Source: JABWBR01 sp036741235
GTDB lineage: Bacteria > Bacteroidota > Bacteroidia > Chitinophagales > Saprospiraceae
Assembly: GCA_036741235.1 (NCBI GenBank)
Contig: DAINSQ010000112.1
Coordinates: forward strand, 1-15,671
DNA: 15,671 bases
Reading direction: 5' to 3'
Shown: positions 14,479-15,671 of the stretch, piece by piece
How positions within the stretch are numbered: position 1 is the first letter of the stretch
Layout: every line of letters begins with the position of its first letter
Program-made: the position numbers and the translations under genes
The notes under the pieces: generated by a model
What the model was told of the DNA's origin: nothing
Databases searched by the model: none
The model's input: only the letters and a program-made list of their open reading frames with translations

Positions 14479-15621
14479 ATGAAAGTTGACACACTCGACA
14501 ACCTGCAACTGATTAAACAAAGCGCCCGCGATTTTGCAGAGCAACATATTCGCCCACATGTGATGGAGTGGGATGAATCCCAGCATTTTCCAGTGGATTT
14601 GTTCCGCGAAATGGGCAAATATGGATTCATGGGCGTATTGGTGCCCGAAATGTACGGCGGCGCCGAACTCGGTTATCAAGAGTATATTACCATCATTGAA
14701 GAAATAGCCAAGGTTTGCGGTTCGATCGGGCTTTCGGTGGCAGCCCACAACTCACTGTGTACCAATCACATCCTACAATTTGGCGATGAAATCCAGAAGG
14801 CCAGGTACTTGCCCAAACTGGCCACAGGCGAGTGGATTGGCGCCTGGGGACTCACCGAGCCCAACACCGGCAGCGACGCCGGCCGCATGCGCTGCGTGGC
14901 CGAACGCGACGGCGACTACTACGTGATCAACGGCGCTAAGAACTTTATCACGCACGGCAAGTCGGGCGAAGTGGCCGTGGTTATCGTGCGCACCGGCGAA
15001 TTGCTCGACAGCCACGGTATGTCGGCTTTTATCATTGAACGGGGCACGCCGGGTTTCCACGCCGGCAAAAAAGAAAATAAACTCGGCATGCGGGCTTCCG
15101 AAACCGCAGAGCTCATCTTCGACAATTGCCGCATACACAAAAGCCAATTGCTGGGCGAGGAAGGCGAAGGTTTTATCCAGGCTATGAAAATTCTCGACGG
15201 CGGCCGCATTTCTATCGCTGCCCTTTCTCTCGGCATCGCTAAAGGCGCCTATGAAGCCGCTGTGAAGTATGCCAGGGAACGCGAACAATTCGGCAAACCT
15301 ATCGCTTCGTTCCAGGGTATCAGCTTCAAACTTGCCGATATGGCTACCCAAATCGAGGCTTCGGAATTGCTCATTCGCCAGGCCGGCCACGTAAAAGACC
15401 ACGGCGGCAATGCTACCAAAATTTCAGCAATGGCCAAGTATTACGCCTCGGAGGTATCCGTATCTGTGGCCAATGAAGCAGTGCAAGTTTTTGGCGGCTA
15501 TGGCTATACCAAAGACTTCCCCGTCGAAAAATTCTACCGCGACGCCAAACTCTGTACGATCGGCGAAGGTACTTCCGAAATTCAAAAGCTGGTGATTTCC
15601 AGGGAGATACTTAGAGGCTGA
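14479..15621 (+). CDS. Acyl-CoA dehydrogenase (short-chain type)
   Basis: 380 aa, the usual family length. An FAD enzyme that introduces the alpha-beta double bond in acyl-CoA during beta-oxidation or branched-chain amino-acid breakdown, passing electrons to ETF. The helical N-terminal domain covers about 1-120. The first family signature is GLTEPNTGSD (124-133), followed by the beta-domain. The C-terminal domain carries REREQFGKPIASFQGISFKLADM, VFGGYGYTKDFPVEKFYRD and IGEGTSEIQ with catalytic Glu363. That Glu position fits butyryl/short-chain enzymes rather than isovaleryl or long-chain ones, but the chain-length preference is inferred. It starts 55 nt after the phosphatase stop. No other beta-oxidation gene is in the window. 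Its stop codon (TGA, 15619-15621) is part of the first unit of the 8-bp tandem repeat. Confidence 0.95.
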   Translation: MKVDTLDNLQLIKQSARDFAEQHIRPHVMEWDESQHFPVDLFREMGKYGFMGVLVPEMYGGAELGYQEYITIIEEIAKVCGSIGLSVAAHNSLCTNHILQFGDEIQKARYLPKLATGEWIGAWGLTEPNTGSDAGRMRCVAERDGDYYVINGAKNFITHGKSGEVAVVIVRTGELLDSHGMSAFIIERGTPGFHAGKKENKLGMRASETAELIFDNCRIHKSQLLGEEGEGFIQAMKILDGGRISIAALSLGIAKGAYEAAVKYAREREQFGKPIASFQGISFKLADMATQIEASELLIRQAGHVKDHGGNATKISAMAKYYASEVSVSVANEAVQVFGGYGYTKDFPVEKFYRDAKLCTIGEGTSEIQKLVISREILRG

Positions 15622-15662
15622 TTTGCTGATTTGCTGATTTGCTGATTTGCTGATTTGCTGAT
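15617..15662. repeat. 8-bp tandem repeat (GCTGATTT, about 5.75 copies)
   Basis: Five full GCTGATTT units and a partial GCTGAT run without a mismatch from 15617 to 15662, followed by CCCGAACTT at the window end. The first unit holds the dehydrogenase stop TGA. Because 8 is not a multiple of 3, the array places TGA in all three plus-strand frames within three units, while the minus strand contains no stop codon. Confidence 0.97.
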
Positions 15663-15671
15663 CCCGAACTT

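Noticed and set aside
1..15671. Defence system, prophage, CRISPR array or insertion sequence.
   Set aside because: No nuclease/effector pair, integrase, transposase, terminal inverted repeats or spaced repeats of CRISPR type were seen; the only tandem array has 8-bp units without spacers.

Overview
The window reads as chromosomal DNA of a member of the Bacteroidota of medium GC content. The evidence is a FecI-type sigma factor / FecR-like anti-sigma factor with a DUF4974-like C-terminus / TonB-dependent receptor with a carboxypeptidase-like regulatory domain / DUF4249 lipoprotein cluster, a long Bacteroidota-type PurM, near absence of Shine-Dalgarno sites, and several TAnnTTTG promoter elements. 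A Saprospira-like lineage is plausible, but this is inference. I see no tRNA, rRNA, insertion sequence, phage gene or CRISPR array.

Layout: (1) Positions 1-1327, minus strand: purM followed by the 5' end of an endonuclease III gene (nth), cut by the window edge. (2) Positions 1421-2869, plus strand: a membrane-anchored MepM-like M23 murein peptidase, convergent with (3) a Crp/Fnr-type regulator (2928-3617, minus); a strong bidirectional hairpin separates the two. (4) Positions 3843-9213, minus strand, in transcription order: ECF sigma factor, FecR-like anti-sigma factor, TonB-dependent receptor with an N-terminal STN signalling domain, DUF4249 lipoprotein. This is a complete trans-envelope signalling and uptake unit whose substrate cannot be read from the sequence. 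(5) Positions 9328-11865, plus strand: lolD-like ABC ATPase, a nicotinamidase-family protein with a degraded active site, and ornithine aminotransferase, the last two overlapping by ATGA. (6) Positions 11894-13021, minus strand: a secreted protein with CotH-kinase-like motifs. (7) Positions 13305-15621, plus strand: a lipoprotein alkaline phosphatase and an acyl-CoA dehydrogenase. (8) An 8-bp tandem repeat begins at the dehydrogenase stop codon and nearly reaches the window end.

Most of the window is ordinary metabolic and envelope biology. The best candidates for something undescribed are: the PncA homologue that has lost the catalytic Lys and Cys and a metal-ligand Asp yet stays coupled to rocD; the M23 peptidase whose second HxH histidine is a cysteine; two genes (purM and the pncA-like gene) with a TAnnTTTG box exactly 5 nt before the ATG, suggesting leaderless transcripts; and the CotH-like secreted protein. 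I found no clear multi-gene defence or mobile system.
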